Translations under genes and position numbers: made by a program | Notes under the pieces: generated by a model | Seen by the model: only the letters and a program-made list of their open reading frames with translations | Databases searched by the model: none | Told to the model about the DNA's origin: nothing | Shown here: one piece after another, positions 20,840-32,806 of the stretch | Position numbering within the stretch: the stretch's first letter is position 1 | How the letters are laid out: every line of letters starts with the position of its first letter | Source: Fulvia fulva | Lineage: Eukaryota > Ascomycota > Dothideomycetes > Mycosphaerellales > Mycosphaerellaceae | Length of the DNA stretch: 64,000 nucleotides | Assembly: GCF_020509005.1 (NCBI RefSeq) | Contig: NC_063016.1 | Location: forward strand, 1,798,001-1,862,000 | Direction of reading: 5' to 3'

Positions 20840-22915
20840 ACATACTTCACTACCGAGCGGGCTATACTACTGTCACGGCCGCTCCGCAAGTGAAGGATTC
20901 GAATCGGGTCACGTGACCCTGGGGCACGTGACCCAAATGACTAAGCTCGGCCCGATGCCGACGCCCGACACCTCGGCCTTTAAGTATAGGCCTCGTTTTT
21001 AGACTCTCTTCTCTCTTTAGCTATCGACTTTGTTAATACTACACCCTTGCACCCTCGTACTATAGTCTCGTAATATCTACCGAGCGGGCTACTTTTACTA
21101 AGAACTATACCACTTCTACTTTAATTACGACGGTATCTTAATACGACGATATCCTATAGAATCGTTACTAGGAGGATAATTACTCTTTAGATTCTTCGCT
21201 ATCTAGTAAGTATACTTAATAGGTACGTACGTTATGCCCCGACTCGCTATATCGCTTATAGTATCGTAGCCTTAGTACTAGCCGAATACTATCTAGCGAC
21301 TCTCTACTTACTTCCTACCTCCTAGTATCCTCTAGAGGTATTAATTACGACGCCTTATCGAAGGTTAGAGACCCTCTAGACTGAATATACTTGCGCTTTC
21401 GTGCTTTCCGCTATATAAGGGCCTCGTTAGACTTACGTAGCTTACTAATCTCGCTTTATATAAGAGCTATCTAATACGCTATCTCTCTACTCCCTTTTAT
21501 AAGCTAATATACCCCTTCCTATAACGAGTTTAGTAATAAACCTACCCGGGTACGTATTTTGTTCGTTACTAGTGTCGATTAAGAGTCGAATTCTTTTATA
21601 GTTCGTAGTATCTTTAACTCCTAAGGGGTAGAGTCCGGAGCTAGAGGGGTTAGCGTACGTAGCTTAATATTAAGCTTATCTATTACTACCTATAGATTAA
21701 ATAGAACCAAACCAGCGCCTCTAAAGCTCGATAGGATGTTCTCCTGTCTAAATATAGCGTTATAGGCTACCCGGAAGGCGCGTAGGAACTCTACTTTATC
21801 GATATAAGTAATACGCTAGCGTACTAAGCCCGAGAGCTAAGTACCGTATACCTTCTTTAAAGGCGAATAGTAACCTATATCTAATAGCTAGAGTAAGTAC
21901 GAGGCGTACGATAGTATATATAGGGCCAAGATCTTGTATTCCTTATATAGATTCTAGAATGCCTTCGAGTTATAGCTCTCGTAGCTATCGATAATAAGTA
22001 GTCTCTATACCCTAGTCGTACGAGCTATAGTATACTTCTAGAAATGCTCTAGCTACCGTATACCGAACTTATTATTAGTCTAGCCGTTCTCTATTAGCCC
22101 GATTGTCTAGTCTAGGCCTAAGTTACCGTCTTAGTACTAGGTACTAATATACTATTTACCTATAAGGATAACGTAGGGTAGGAGCGCTATTCCGTCTATA
22201 TAGATAGTCTTAATCACTATTGCCTATTCTTTATTACCCTATTAAACGACCTTCCTCTTCCTACTACGCCTTTCTAAACCCGTAACGACGCTCTAAGACG
22301 TAAAAATATCTATTATAAACCCTGTCTCGTCGAAGTTATAGGTGTCCTAGTTAAGGATACTATACTTCTCCTTTATATTACCTATAAGTAAGAACTACTT
22401 CTCGATAACGTCTAGATCTTCTATTAGGGCTCGCTAACAATTGTACCTACGTATTATACAAACCTTTAGCTCACGATGCCGCCTAATAAACCTGTCTATC
22501 TAATTAAGACTAGCGGGCTTAAGACCCTTCTCTTATAGTAATAAATCGGCTATTGCTTATATACTAGCCTTTAATAGCGGGAAACCTCTAAGATCTAGCT
22601 CGAGTATATACTCAAGTATCACCCTCTCTTCTAGCTCTATAAGCTTCTTCGAATTAGGCTCGTAGTCACCCCGAGGAGGTCGTCTATTCAATCGATACCC
22701 TAGTATAGTTCGAGACGCGTTATATACCTTTATAGCAAGTCGATTCGTGATTATCGCGTCGCGTTTCGTGGCCTAGACAGCTAAGGTCAGTTTGGCCTCG
22801 TTTAAAGATAATATACGCTATAATAGTAGTTATATAGCTATATCTATAGAAGTAGTATAGTTCTTAGTAAAAGTGGCCCGCTCGGTAGTATAGTCCGCTC
22901 GGTAGTAAAGCACGT
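20840..22915 (-). mobile_element. Fot1/pogo-type DNA transposon, RIP-inactivated
   Basis: Terminal inverted repeats face each other at both ends. The left end starts ACATACTTCACTACCGAGCG, the right end (read inward) ACGTGCTTTACTACCGAGCG, each with a second internal copy of the CTACCGAGCGG motif. TA target duplications flank both ends (20838-20839, 22916-22917). On the minus strand, between about 22050 and 21600, a decayed DDE_1 transposase is readable: blocks like RLLIIDSYESYNS (where the family has LILDGHESH), LLDIGYYSPLKKVYG and NILSSFRGAGLVLFN. Many TAG/TAA stops come from CA-to-TA changes. Its left terminal repeat is split by the solo LTR at 20871-21075. Dead element. Confidence 0.85.
20871..21075 (+). 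repeat. Solo LTR of a Gypsy-type element
   Basis: A 205-bp LTR beginning TGTCACGGCCGCTCC and ending CGTAATA. It interrupts the left terminal repeat of the Fot1 element. Flanking 5-bp duplications are ACTAC (20866-20870) and TCTAC (21076-21080), with one mismatch. It is clearly related to the LTR at 28814-29007 but less mutated: its first part still has CA/TG, including two CACGTGAC motifs. No internal sequence follows, so it is a solo LTR formed by LTR-LTR recombination. Confidence 0.85.
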
Positions 22916-22936
22916 TATTAGTTATAGTTATACCTA

Positions 22937-25900
22937 ACGTAAAGCACTAGTAAGCTAGGAACACTAGTAAGCTAGGAATTTTGTCTTAGTACGACTAACT
23001 CGTATTCTTTATTAATCGTTTTGACTACCATTAAATAGAGAACTAGTGAACTTAATACTCTTATCCGATTTAGAATTATTCTCTTTATCTTCCTAGTACG
23101 TTTGTACGTTATAGCTAGTCCGACCGTAGTTACTATACCGCCGTCTACTTAGCTAGCCCTCTTTCGTACCCTCTGACCTACGACTCTTCTTTAACTATTC
23201 TATAGCCTTTAACGACTTAAAGACTACCTATAACGAGCTAACTCTATACTCTAAGACTCCGCCGTACTAGATACGCTTTTGTTTACGAGATCGGCGCTTT
23301 ATAAGAGTCTGAACTTATTATTTAAGCTTAGAGTTACGAGCTCTAAGAAGCGTATTCTCTTATAATATTACTTCACCGCCTTTTATAAGCTACGAGAAGC
23401 TATTATAAGCTGTTTTAGAGTTACTTAGTATAGCGTCGTATATAAGCTTAGATTATAACGTAAACTCCTTCGAATTACTCGGAGTTTAAGACTACTATAA
23501 TGTCGTCTAAGGCGGGGGTAGTCCTAGCGGGGTTCGTAGGCGTATATTAAGGCGATTAAGTACTACTTCCGCGTTAATAGGAACTTACTCTATAGCCTTA
23601 AAGGCCTTCTTATAGTTTAACGCGGTAAATACGTCGAAAAGCGCGTCTTTAAACGCCGGAAGGAAGGTTTTTTATTAATATAGAAGACGCGCTAACGCGC
23701 TAAGTCCCGTACGTATTATAGATAGATAGATAGATTTGTTATTCCCCTGTTCTAGGACCCTATCCGGCCTATATAGGTATATATCTATTGTTATATACAA
23801 AGGGAAAACCGAATAGGTGAAAACCCTTCCCGCCCCCGACTACTCCTTATCTAGATTAGCTTTCCCTCTAAACGTACGTAGTCTATATCACTACCCCGTT
23901 AGCCCCCGCTCCTAGCCGGTCTCGTCGCGCTACGTCGTATCCTCTCTTCCTATACTACTCCTACTAGGCGGTACTATTCTAGCTAGCCCTTCTCTAGTAT
24001 CTAGTTCGTAATACGCCGTAGGTCCTTAGCGTTGTTAAGAAGTGCCCTAATCGTCCGGTTCCTCGCCTTTGCTATCTACTCCCCCCTTCCTAGCGACTAC
24101 CTCGGATAGACGAGGAGTACGTACCGTACGTTCTAGGAGCAATAGCCGTAGGGGCAGCTAGTATTCGTATATCCTAGAACCTTCCTCTATAATAGGTACC
24201 CCTAGAGGCCGATATGTTCGCTTCGTAGTTAGGTTGCTATACTACTCTATACCCTCGTAAGGCGGTAGTAGATAAGCTTCGGGGGGTACTTGACCGCGGA
24301 TTTTGTAGCTAACTATTCCTTAGGTTGTCCCGCTAGCTAAGGGCGTCTACTATACCCTACAACCTAGTTGTTCTACCTCTCTTTCTATAGTTACTCTATA
24401 AACGATTTCTTACCTTCCTATTATATTACTAGCTATTCGTCCCTTACCCGGTAGTTCGGCTCGTTTCCGGGTCGAATGCCCTTATACGCTAGTACTGATT
24501 CGCGGGCCCTTACGACTATACTAGCGATAACCTTCTATACTAGGTACTGTGCCGACTTACCTAAGTTAGTCCCTAGATGTATAGGTCGATCGGCGGTATA
24601 GCGGTCTCGTACTTAAGTATCCTCGTTAGTATCGACTTATATGCCCCGGTGACCTTCCTTAGGCATTAGTTTTGGATCTTCGCTAGCGGCGCGACGAGTC
24701 CCTTCGATAGGCAGGCCCTCTCGCCTAAGGACTATACTTGGCTACTATAGGTAAGGACTAGCCGTATAATAGCCGTATATAGAAGTCGTGACTACCGGAA
24801 GTCCGCCCCCTATATAGACGTAGTGAGCCTCTAGTATAATGCTATATTCTGTTTAGCTTTCCGTAATATTGCCTATACGTACTTCCTCTACCGTAGCGCC
24901 GGGTCTACCTATAGTCCGAGGATCCTAAGCTGATTTGCCGGGTTAGTCGTATACCCCTATATCTAGATAGAAGCTTATATATTATAGAACCGTGGCCGGC
25001 GCGTAAAGTGTATTAGATTGTACTTTTCTAGGGCAAACCGAGCCCCGTGCCTCCTAGCCTAGTCCTCGTAGATCTTATACTTCTCTTCTAGTAGCCTATA
25101 GTTTTCCTTAGTCGAGGAAGACTACGCTAGGATGTTTATGTCGTCTACGAAGCCGCTCGTAGCGGTGTTCTAGGATTCTAGGGCTAGGAGCAGCGTCGCT
25201 ATAAAGAAGAGGAACAGAATAGGTACTAGCGTTAAGCCTTACGGGATTCTAGTATAGACTGCTTGAAATAGGCTTCTGTACTAGCCGACTAGGATCGACG
25301 TACTACGGTTTTGGAGGTAGGACCGTACGAAGTTGATAAGCTACTTAGGGAGTCCTTTCGACCTTAGGATATAGAGTAGCCGCGGGTATAATACGTAGTC
25401 GAAGGCTCCCGATATGTCTAGGCTAAGTAAGGAAGCTACCTTGTCCCTATTCTTATACTAGATAGCCTTTACCTAAGAGGTAATAAGTTCTATCGCGGAT
25501 AGCGTCGATCGCTATAGGCGCGTACCTATCTAGGTGTCCGGGAGTAGGGAGTGTTCCTCTACCGCCTCGGAGAGTCTCGTTATAACTAGCTTCTTAAGCG
25601 CCTTCCTAAGAGTGTTAAGGAGCGCAATTAGGCGGTACGACTTTACCTACGTATAGTCTTCCTTCTACGGCTTACGTAGGACCACTGTCGTCGATTGTTT
25701 AAAAGCTATCGGGTAGTATCCGGTCTATAGGTAGGCGTTAAAGATCGCTATAACTGCTAGGGCTAGTTAATCTCTACACTTCTTTAGTAGCTCGTTTAGG
25801 ATCCTATCCGGCCCCGGGGCTTTTTTCGCCGGCAACTTCCTTAGTATAGCGGCAACTTCTCCCTCGGACACCTCCTATTAGACCGCAATACTAGGGGCTA

Positions 25901-28813
25901 GGGGAGTAGAGCTGTTTATGTCGCTTAGATTAGCCTCGACTAGGGGCGGGAAGAACTTGCTAGCTAGTAGACGCGCCTTAGCCTCGGGGTCGCTAACCGG
26001 GCTACTAGGCGATTATAGCGCTAGGATAGAGAAGGAGGGGCCCTGTATAGGGTCCTGTCGGGCCCATTTCGCTAGCTTCTACATCCTCTCTAGCTTGCCG
26101 GCGATTTCTTCTACTATAGCCCTCTAGCCGACTGCTTTCTCCCTCCGTATTATAGCTTTCTTCTATTAGTATACCTCCCTATATACGTTCTAGGCCTCCT
26201 CGCTATAGCTACTCGTCTACACCCGGCGGGCTCTCCTTACTTCTCTTACTACCGTAGTGTACTCCGGCGTCTAGTATAGTTTAGACTATATCGTTAGTTA
26301 GGTAAGCGGAACGTGAAGTAAGGTCGCTTTTCTTATTTCGTCTATCAACCCCTAGACTACTTCGTCTATCTCGTCTTTACTGTTATATTACTACTACGCG
26401 ATCTAGACTAGCCTCTTAGAGTTATCGAGGTACGCCTAGATGTTGGCCTAGTAGGCCTTTCCCTAGTTTAGCTTAGGGGTTCTCGCTAGTATACGTTATA
26501 TCTATATCGTAATAGAGGTCCTGACTAGTATATAGTCTAACGACGCCTCGAGTTTATATTCGATCCTATAGTAGGTTACCGTATAGTAGTAGCTATCTAA
26601 GATCTAGGAGAGGTCGATCGTGCCTTAGAGTCCCCCTCTCTTCTAGGTGCCTAGGTCCTTCGGGGTATTAAGGGCAATTACGTTACTCGCTATTAAGTCG
26701 AGTACTTCGTCGGCTATAGGGTGCGGCTATATAAGGCTTTCCTAGGAAGGGTGGTATATATTAAAGTCTCCTACTACGATGTGGCACCCTTGTCTCTTAA
26801 GCGCACTATCTAGGTGTCTATAGACCCCTAGGTCGCGGCTAGACCTCGAGGCTAGCGGTTATATATATAGGTTGTGTATCTAGGTGCTACCTACGTAGAG
26901 GGAGGTAATATCGCCCCCGCCTTCTTCGTCTACGTAGTACACTACCTCCTAGTCGGATTCTAGTATGTCCTTACTAATAAAGAAGCACGTGCGGGGTCTA
27001 CCGTCGCCTCGTAGGTATGTCGTATAGCCTAGTGACTTATAGGTCTTTAGTCTCTTATAGTACGGGTTAATCTATAGCTCCTAGATTATAAGGACGTAGT
27101 GGACGCGCGGGTCCGCCTCGTATAGGAAATGGTTCTAGACTATATCCTTGCTATAGTTAACGTTATACTAGATAATGCTAAGCGTGTCGAGGCTAGTTAT
27201 CGGTATCGATAATCATTTCCTCTATATCGTCCTATGTCCTACTACCCTATACGTCCTAGTCTACGCCTATCGGCTATATACTAAAGGGGAGCCGGGCCTA
27301 GTTAGATTCCCTCGCCGTAGCTAGTAGAGCACGTGGCCTCCCGTACGCCCTAGGTTACGTATCCTTTATATCGTTCTCGGCCCTAGGGCGCTTATACCCG
27401 ACCGCCGCTAGTTAGTTCCGGTATAGGCTAGCCTTACGGTCGCCGTAGAATCTTAGGGCGACGGTTCTGTTTGTGATTGCCTTGTTTTTCGCTAGTTTCC
27501 GCTATAGGCATTCCGTACTATACGATAGGTAGTGCCCCGGACAGTTCGCGTACCGTCTCGTAGTCGATATATAGTCCCTAGATATATAGTCTCCTATATA
27601 GTTCGAGTAGGCCTACTTGTTTGTGCACGTATAGGTTTGGTGTCTATACTGTTAGCATTTGAAGTATTAGAGGACACGAAAGGATAAGGAGTGCTTTTCT
27701 ACTATCTTAAGGCTATATTGCTAGACTAGGCCTTGTTCTATCGCTAGATCCGCCGCTTTCGCGTCTTATAGCTATACTATTAGCGCCGAGGCCTTCTTGC
27801 CTTCTAGCCATTTCCTATAGAGCCAAGTCGCCTTCTGGATTAGAGAGTTAAGAGTGACCGGGTTGTCCTCTTAGAGAGCGCGTAGGTGACCCTAGTTAGT
27901 TAGGTCAAACTCCTTAGGCATATCGTAGACTAGGATCGTAAATTGTTTTGTTAAGACCTTCGCTAATACCGTAACCCTAGATGCCCACTATAGCTATACC
28001 TCTAGGTACCTCCTAGCAGTAGTAGAGCTAGTATAGATCTATAGAGTGCCGTTAGACTATTAGTTCACTACGACCACCCCTAGTTAGTTAATTCGTTAGG
28101 CGAGCTCCTTGTTCGATAGCTTCGTAACTTCGGCCTAGTCTTCCTTTGCTACAATGCGGATCGTAACTATATCGTACGTTAGGCGGGGGCCTAGTATCGA
28201 TGCCTCGACCGATGCCTAGCTATAGGGGTTTTAATTCCGGGTGGCCTTACTAATCGCCTAGGACGTCGTCCTTATTTCTTGTTGCCCTCGGTAATACGAC
28301 AGTACAAGCGCCGTACATAGCTAAGTGATTATTACCTATAGAGACCGGTAAGGGAGCTAATCGTTAGTTTCTATACTTTTTACGTCCTCTATAAGTTGCT
28401 ACTAGTTGTCTTAGGGGGGCTTCGCCTATAGGGCCGTAGGCGCCGTTAGTACCGTAGCCTAGGCTACCCTTGCCTAGGAGTTGCCTAATGTAGCTAGGCA
28501 CCTCCGCGGCGTTTGGAGCTGAAGAAATAGGGTAAAGAGAGCTTTAAGCTATCTAGATTAAATAAGGTAGAACTCCCTTAGTCCTAGGGGCAGTGGCCTA
28601 CTTTATATATCGTTAGAATGGCCTTAATAAGAGCTTTCGAATGTGTTATGTTTTAGCGTAGAGATCGATAATTCCCTCCTTCCTCTATAATAGGTACCCC
28701 TCGAGTTCAATAATACTATTAAGAGGTCGTACGTATTATAAGTACTTTAGCTTTAACGGCGTAAAATAAACTACGTTAAGAGGCTATAGGATATACGACA
28801 AATACGCCGGTAT
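22937..28813 (+). mobile_element. Second TIR transposon remnant, split by LINE A
   Basis: Starts after a TA with a terminal repeat in which CACTAGTAAGCTAGGAA occurs twice in tandem. The same terminal sequence starts the element at 54719, so both are one TIR family with the duplicated-motif architecture of Fot1-like elements. The interior (23000-23707, resuming 28741-28813) is so RIP-mutated that I could not read a transposase. The right terminal repeat is not seen: the Gypsy LTR begins at 28814. LINE A (23721-28727) sits inside. Confidence 0.6.
23721..28727 (-). mobile_element. LINE (Tad1-like) copy A, full length, heavily RIP-mutated
   Basis: Non-LTR retrotransposon on the minus strand. The 3' end is the (GATA)n-type tail at 23721 and the 5' end lies near 28727. 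Flanked by a perfect 13-bp duplication CGTACGTATTATA (23708-23720 and 28728-28740). It aligns along its whole length with copy B (ORF1 with zinc knuckles, ORF2 endonuclease and reverse transcriptase) but almost every CA/TG is TA, so no long ORF survives. It lacks 10 bp (at about 24566) present in copies B and D, and copy C lacks the same 10 bp. Copy A keeps an unusually unmutated patch around 25045-25320. Confidence 0.9.
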
Positions 28814-29007
28814 TATTACGGTAGCTCCGTAAGTAGAGGATTCGGATCGGGTTACGTAACTCGTAATTACGTATTATCGATAACTAAGCTCGACCCGAGA
28901 GCGGCTTCCCTTAAGAAGCCCTCTCTCTCTTAGAACTACCTTCTCTCTTTAGCTATCGACTTCGTTAATAAACTACTACTATACTCGTCTACTATAGCCT
29001 CGTAATA
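28814..29007 (+). repeat. 5' LTR of Gypsy element 1
   Basis: A 194-bp LTR, TATTACGG...CGTAATA, matching the solo LTR at 20871-21075 after allowing for CA-to-TA changes (for example the shared GATTCG.ATCGGGT and TTTAGCTATCGACTT blocks). Its start TATTA corresponds to TGTCA in the solo copy. Confidence 0.8.
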
Positions 29008-32000
29008 CTTCGATAGCTATTACGGTTTACTACTACCGTAACGTCGCGCCGCGGCTCTTCCCCGCGGGGAACCCGTATCCCCGTGTACTAGCGCCTTAGC
29101 GCTTCCTTATATATCTCGCGCGCTTCGCGCTTCTCTTTCGTAGCCTTACCGAATAACGCTTGTTTTACGGTAACCCTATACTATCGTCTTATAGATTACT
29201 ACCCGTAATAGTTTATTCGGTCTTATAAGCGGCCTATCTAGTTAGGCTAGTAGTTATAAATAAATCGTACTAGTAAAGTACGTATTAAGGTAGGTTAAGC
29301 TTACTATAGTTACTAACCGTGGAGTCGCGCGTATAGGCGTATTAATAATAACTATAGTCGCGTAAGTAAGCGTATTAGTTAAGTTAATAGATTACCTCTC
29401 TCCTTCGCGTGAAACGCGCGCCTCCCTACTCTTATAGGGCCCTTATATACCTACTAAGAGAGTAGTCTTATCTACTACGTAATAGTATAATATAACTATA
29501 CCCGGTAGTACTACTAACGGGGTACTCTTACCTAAGCAACCTCTTTATCTAGATCTTAGTAAGTATAAGCGTTAGTCGCTTATACGCGCTAAGCTTTTCC
29601 TAACCGTATCTACTAAAACGTAGACACTCGATAACCTAGGTACTTATAGCGCCCTAGGTGCCTTCCCTTCCGACGACGACTCGAACGTATTCGCCGTCGA
29701 ATAATAAGAGATCGAGAAGGACCTACTACCTAAAGAATAGTAGTTTACCTTAACCTCCGACCCTATTAACTTCGTATAGTTCCTCGATAAAGAATAGATC
29801 TTAGAAGAAGGAGGAATTAAGGTGTAGAAGATCATAGAGTCAAGAGATAAGATATCTATATAAGATAGTAAAACTAATAATATACGCTAACCTAAGGAGT
29901 AGGCAATTGCCTTAGAGTATACTACTATTAAGAGCCTAGCCGAGTTCGCGACTCGTACTATAGTATACCCGGAGATCATGTTTTACCTCGTTCGCTAGAT
30001 AAAGTTAGACTTTATTATACTTTTTAACTAGGTCGAGTCCCTAAAGAAGGCTAATAAGGTTATATAGCGTAAGTACGCCGATATATAGAAGGAACGTAAT
30101 ATTGTATCCGAGAGTCTTAGTCAACTCGAAAAGGATAAGGATGTTAAGGGCCTCTTTACATTCTACTTTAATAAATACTAGAAGTATAAGAGTTAGATAT
30201 AAGATCTTAAGGAAGCTAATTAGCGCCTCCGATAGGATAACGATACGCTCTTCGGATAGGTCGAGGAGTCGTAGGTAGGCATATCACCTAAGGACATTAA
30301 AGCCCTGTCTAAGCGTAATTAGGCTCTAAACAAGGAGGTAGTAGAGCAAAAGGCTTAGCTAGTAGCTAAGGACACGAACGGTACTAGCGATACTAGCGGT
30401 ACTAACGGTAATAATAATAATAACCGTAGTTATTAGATCCGCGTCTACTCCCTTCGTCGTAACGGTGTTTTACGATCAACTACGCCTCCTACTTAGTAGG
30501 ACTATATAGGTAGAGGTACCCGACGAGGAGGTAGTAGAGGTAGTAGCGATAACGACGGAGACAACTCTAATAACGATAAGGGTAGAGATAATAGTCGACT
30601 ACGCCGTTATCTACGCCGTAACTCCTTACGACGAGAACGCTAGGGCATACCTAGTAGTGCTTCTAGGGTAACTAGCAATACCGCCGTTAGCTAGTTCACT
30701 ACTATCGAACCCTCCGTTAATATTATTTATACTAACAAGTTAGTTAAGGACCTAGAAAGTAAGTTTAATAATAAGAATATAAACTTTAACCGTTAGCTCA
30801 ATTAGCTAGAGATCAAGCCGTCCGTAATATAGTTCTAGACTATTAAGGACGGACTACGCTATATCCTTAACTACCTCGACGGGTACCTATACTAGCTATA
30901 TAATCCGCGAGTACCCTCTAAGCGTACTAAGCGCAATTACGTTAACCCCTTTAAGTCTATCGATAGGATGATCTAACTCCTTATCGATCGGTATAGTAAG
31001 AAGGACGTCGTAGGCAAGGCCTTCTAGAAGCTCTAGGTCTTATAGTAGGGTAAGAACGAGTTATTTTCTATCTTTATTACTAAGTACGACGAATAGCGTA
31101 ACTTATACGACCTATTAGCTAAGACTAATTACCGCCTACTCGAGGGTAAGCTTAACTATAAATATATAGAGGCACTGCCTATAGAGACTAAGGACCGCGA
31201 AGACTTGGTCGACCTATACTATAAGCTCGAAGCTAAGTTCGAGCGCCTAAAGTTAAAGACCCTAGCTATACTACGACTACCTCGTAGTACTAGCGGTAGT
31301 AACGGTACTATACCTACCGCGCCCGGCGTAGCCTAAGGTTTAGGCCTTAAGCTATATACTTAGATACCGCGCGAATTTAAGGAACTTAAGAAGCTCGAGC
31401 CTAAGGAGAAGGCTAGCATTATCGTAGTAGGCGGTTATGTCCGCTACCGCTATATAGACTATAACTTATACTCGCTAGACTACCCTATTAAGTAGTATAA
31501 GCGCCCTCCGCCGCGCGTAAATACTAGCTCTATAATATAGATACCGACTAACCCTTAGTAATAGGGAAATAGCTAGACTAACGCTTAAGTATAATAACCG
31601 TTAGTTCTACTTACGAACATAATACTAAGAAGGAAATCTAGCGAGATACGGTAATATAAGGACTAGAGTACGCTTTACGTATATTAGTAAGCTCTCTAAT
31701 ACCGCCTATTATACGAGGGGTACTGAGGCCGAGAGTGTCCCCTTACCTTATAATACCTAGTAGTATAGATAGTAATTAAGCTCTTACCTTCCTTAATTAT
31801 AGTGCTACCTCTTAGTATATAAATTCTATATACGCTCGTATATATAATCTTCCTCGACTCTAGGAAGAACCTCTTTAATTAGGACTAGCTAATAGCGGCT
31901 CCGCTAACGAGCTTATTACCGAGTCTACGTACTTTCCTTTTAATATCGGCGGCTACGTCGAAATCCTTAGCTACTATTTAGTAGAATTACTAGAGTATAA

Positions 32001-32806
32001 TATCGTACTCGGCTCTAGTTAGTTTATAGACTCCGAACTAATAATGTAATAGGAGAAGGGCATTATAATAATAAATCATTTGAAATGCCGTACCTATAAG
32101 GCAAACTAGAGGTCTAATAAGTACCTAATAGTATAATCTATTAACTATCTAGCTACGCTAGTACTATTAGGCAATTATCGACCGCCGATAGTAGAAGATA
32201 ACCCCGACGAAGTCACCGCTCCTACGCTATCGTTACCTAAGTATATACCCTAACTATAGTTCTATACGACGTTCGAGGACGAAGAGGATAACTTCCGTAT
32301 ATATACTCGATAACCGTTACCGGTAGACGGCGTTAAGACGTTAAAGCGACCGTACCGATATACGAAATAAAAGTAACGAGTTATCGAGCTAGAACTAGAG
32401 ATCGATATCGTAAATATCTCCGCGGCCTACGTAGTAAAACTAGCTCGTAAGAAAGGAGCGGAAGTCTATATAATATAGATTATACTACCTAGTTAGAAGT
32501 ACTACGCTAATCTATTACGAGCCTACGTAATAGTAGTAACTAGGTAAGACTTCGATCCTACTAGGCTCTACGCTATAAACCTTCGAAAGGTATAGTTAGC
32601 AAACCCCTTAATAGTATATATAATAATAGATAGATAGATAGATTTGTCATTCCCCTGTTCTAGGACCCTATCCGGCCTATGCAGGTATATATCTATTGTT
32701 ATGTACAAAGGGAAACCCGAATAGGTGAAAACCCTTCCCGCCCCCGACTACTCCTTGTCTAGATTAGCTTTCCCTCTGAACGTACGTAGTCCATGTCACT
32801 ACCCCG

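Noticed and set aside
25918..26127. 69-codon ORF in LINE A (and its mirror at 40721-40930 in LINE C)
   Set aside because: Antisense shadow of ORF2; it appears in both copies only because the copies are related.
29644..29835. 63-codon minus-strand ORF in Gypsy element 1
   Set aside because: Chance opening in TA-rich RIP-mutated DNA.
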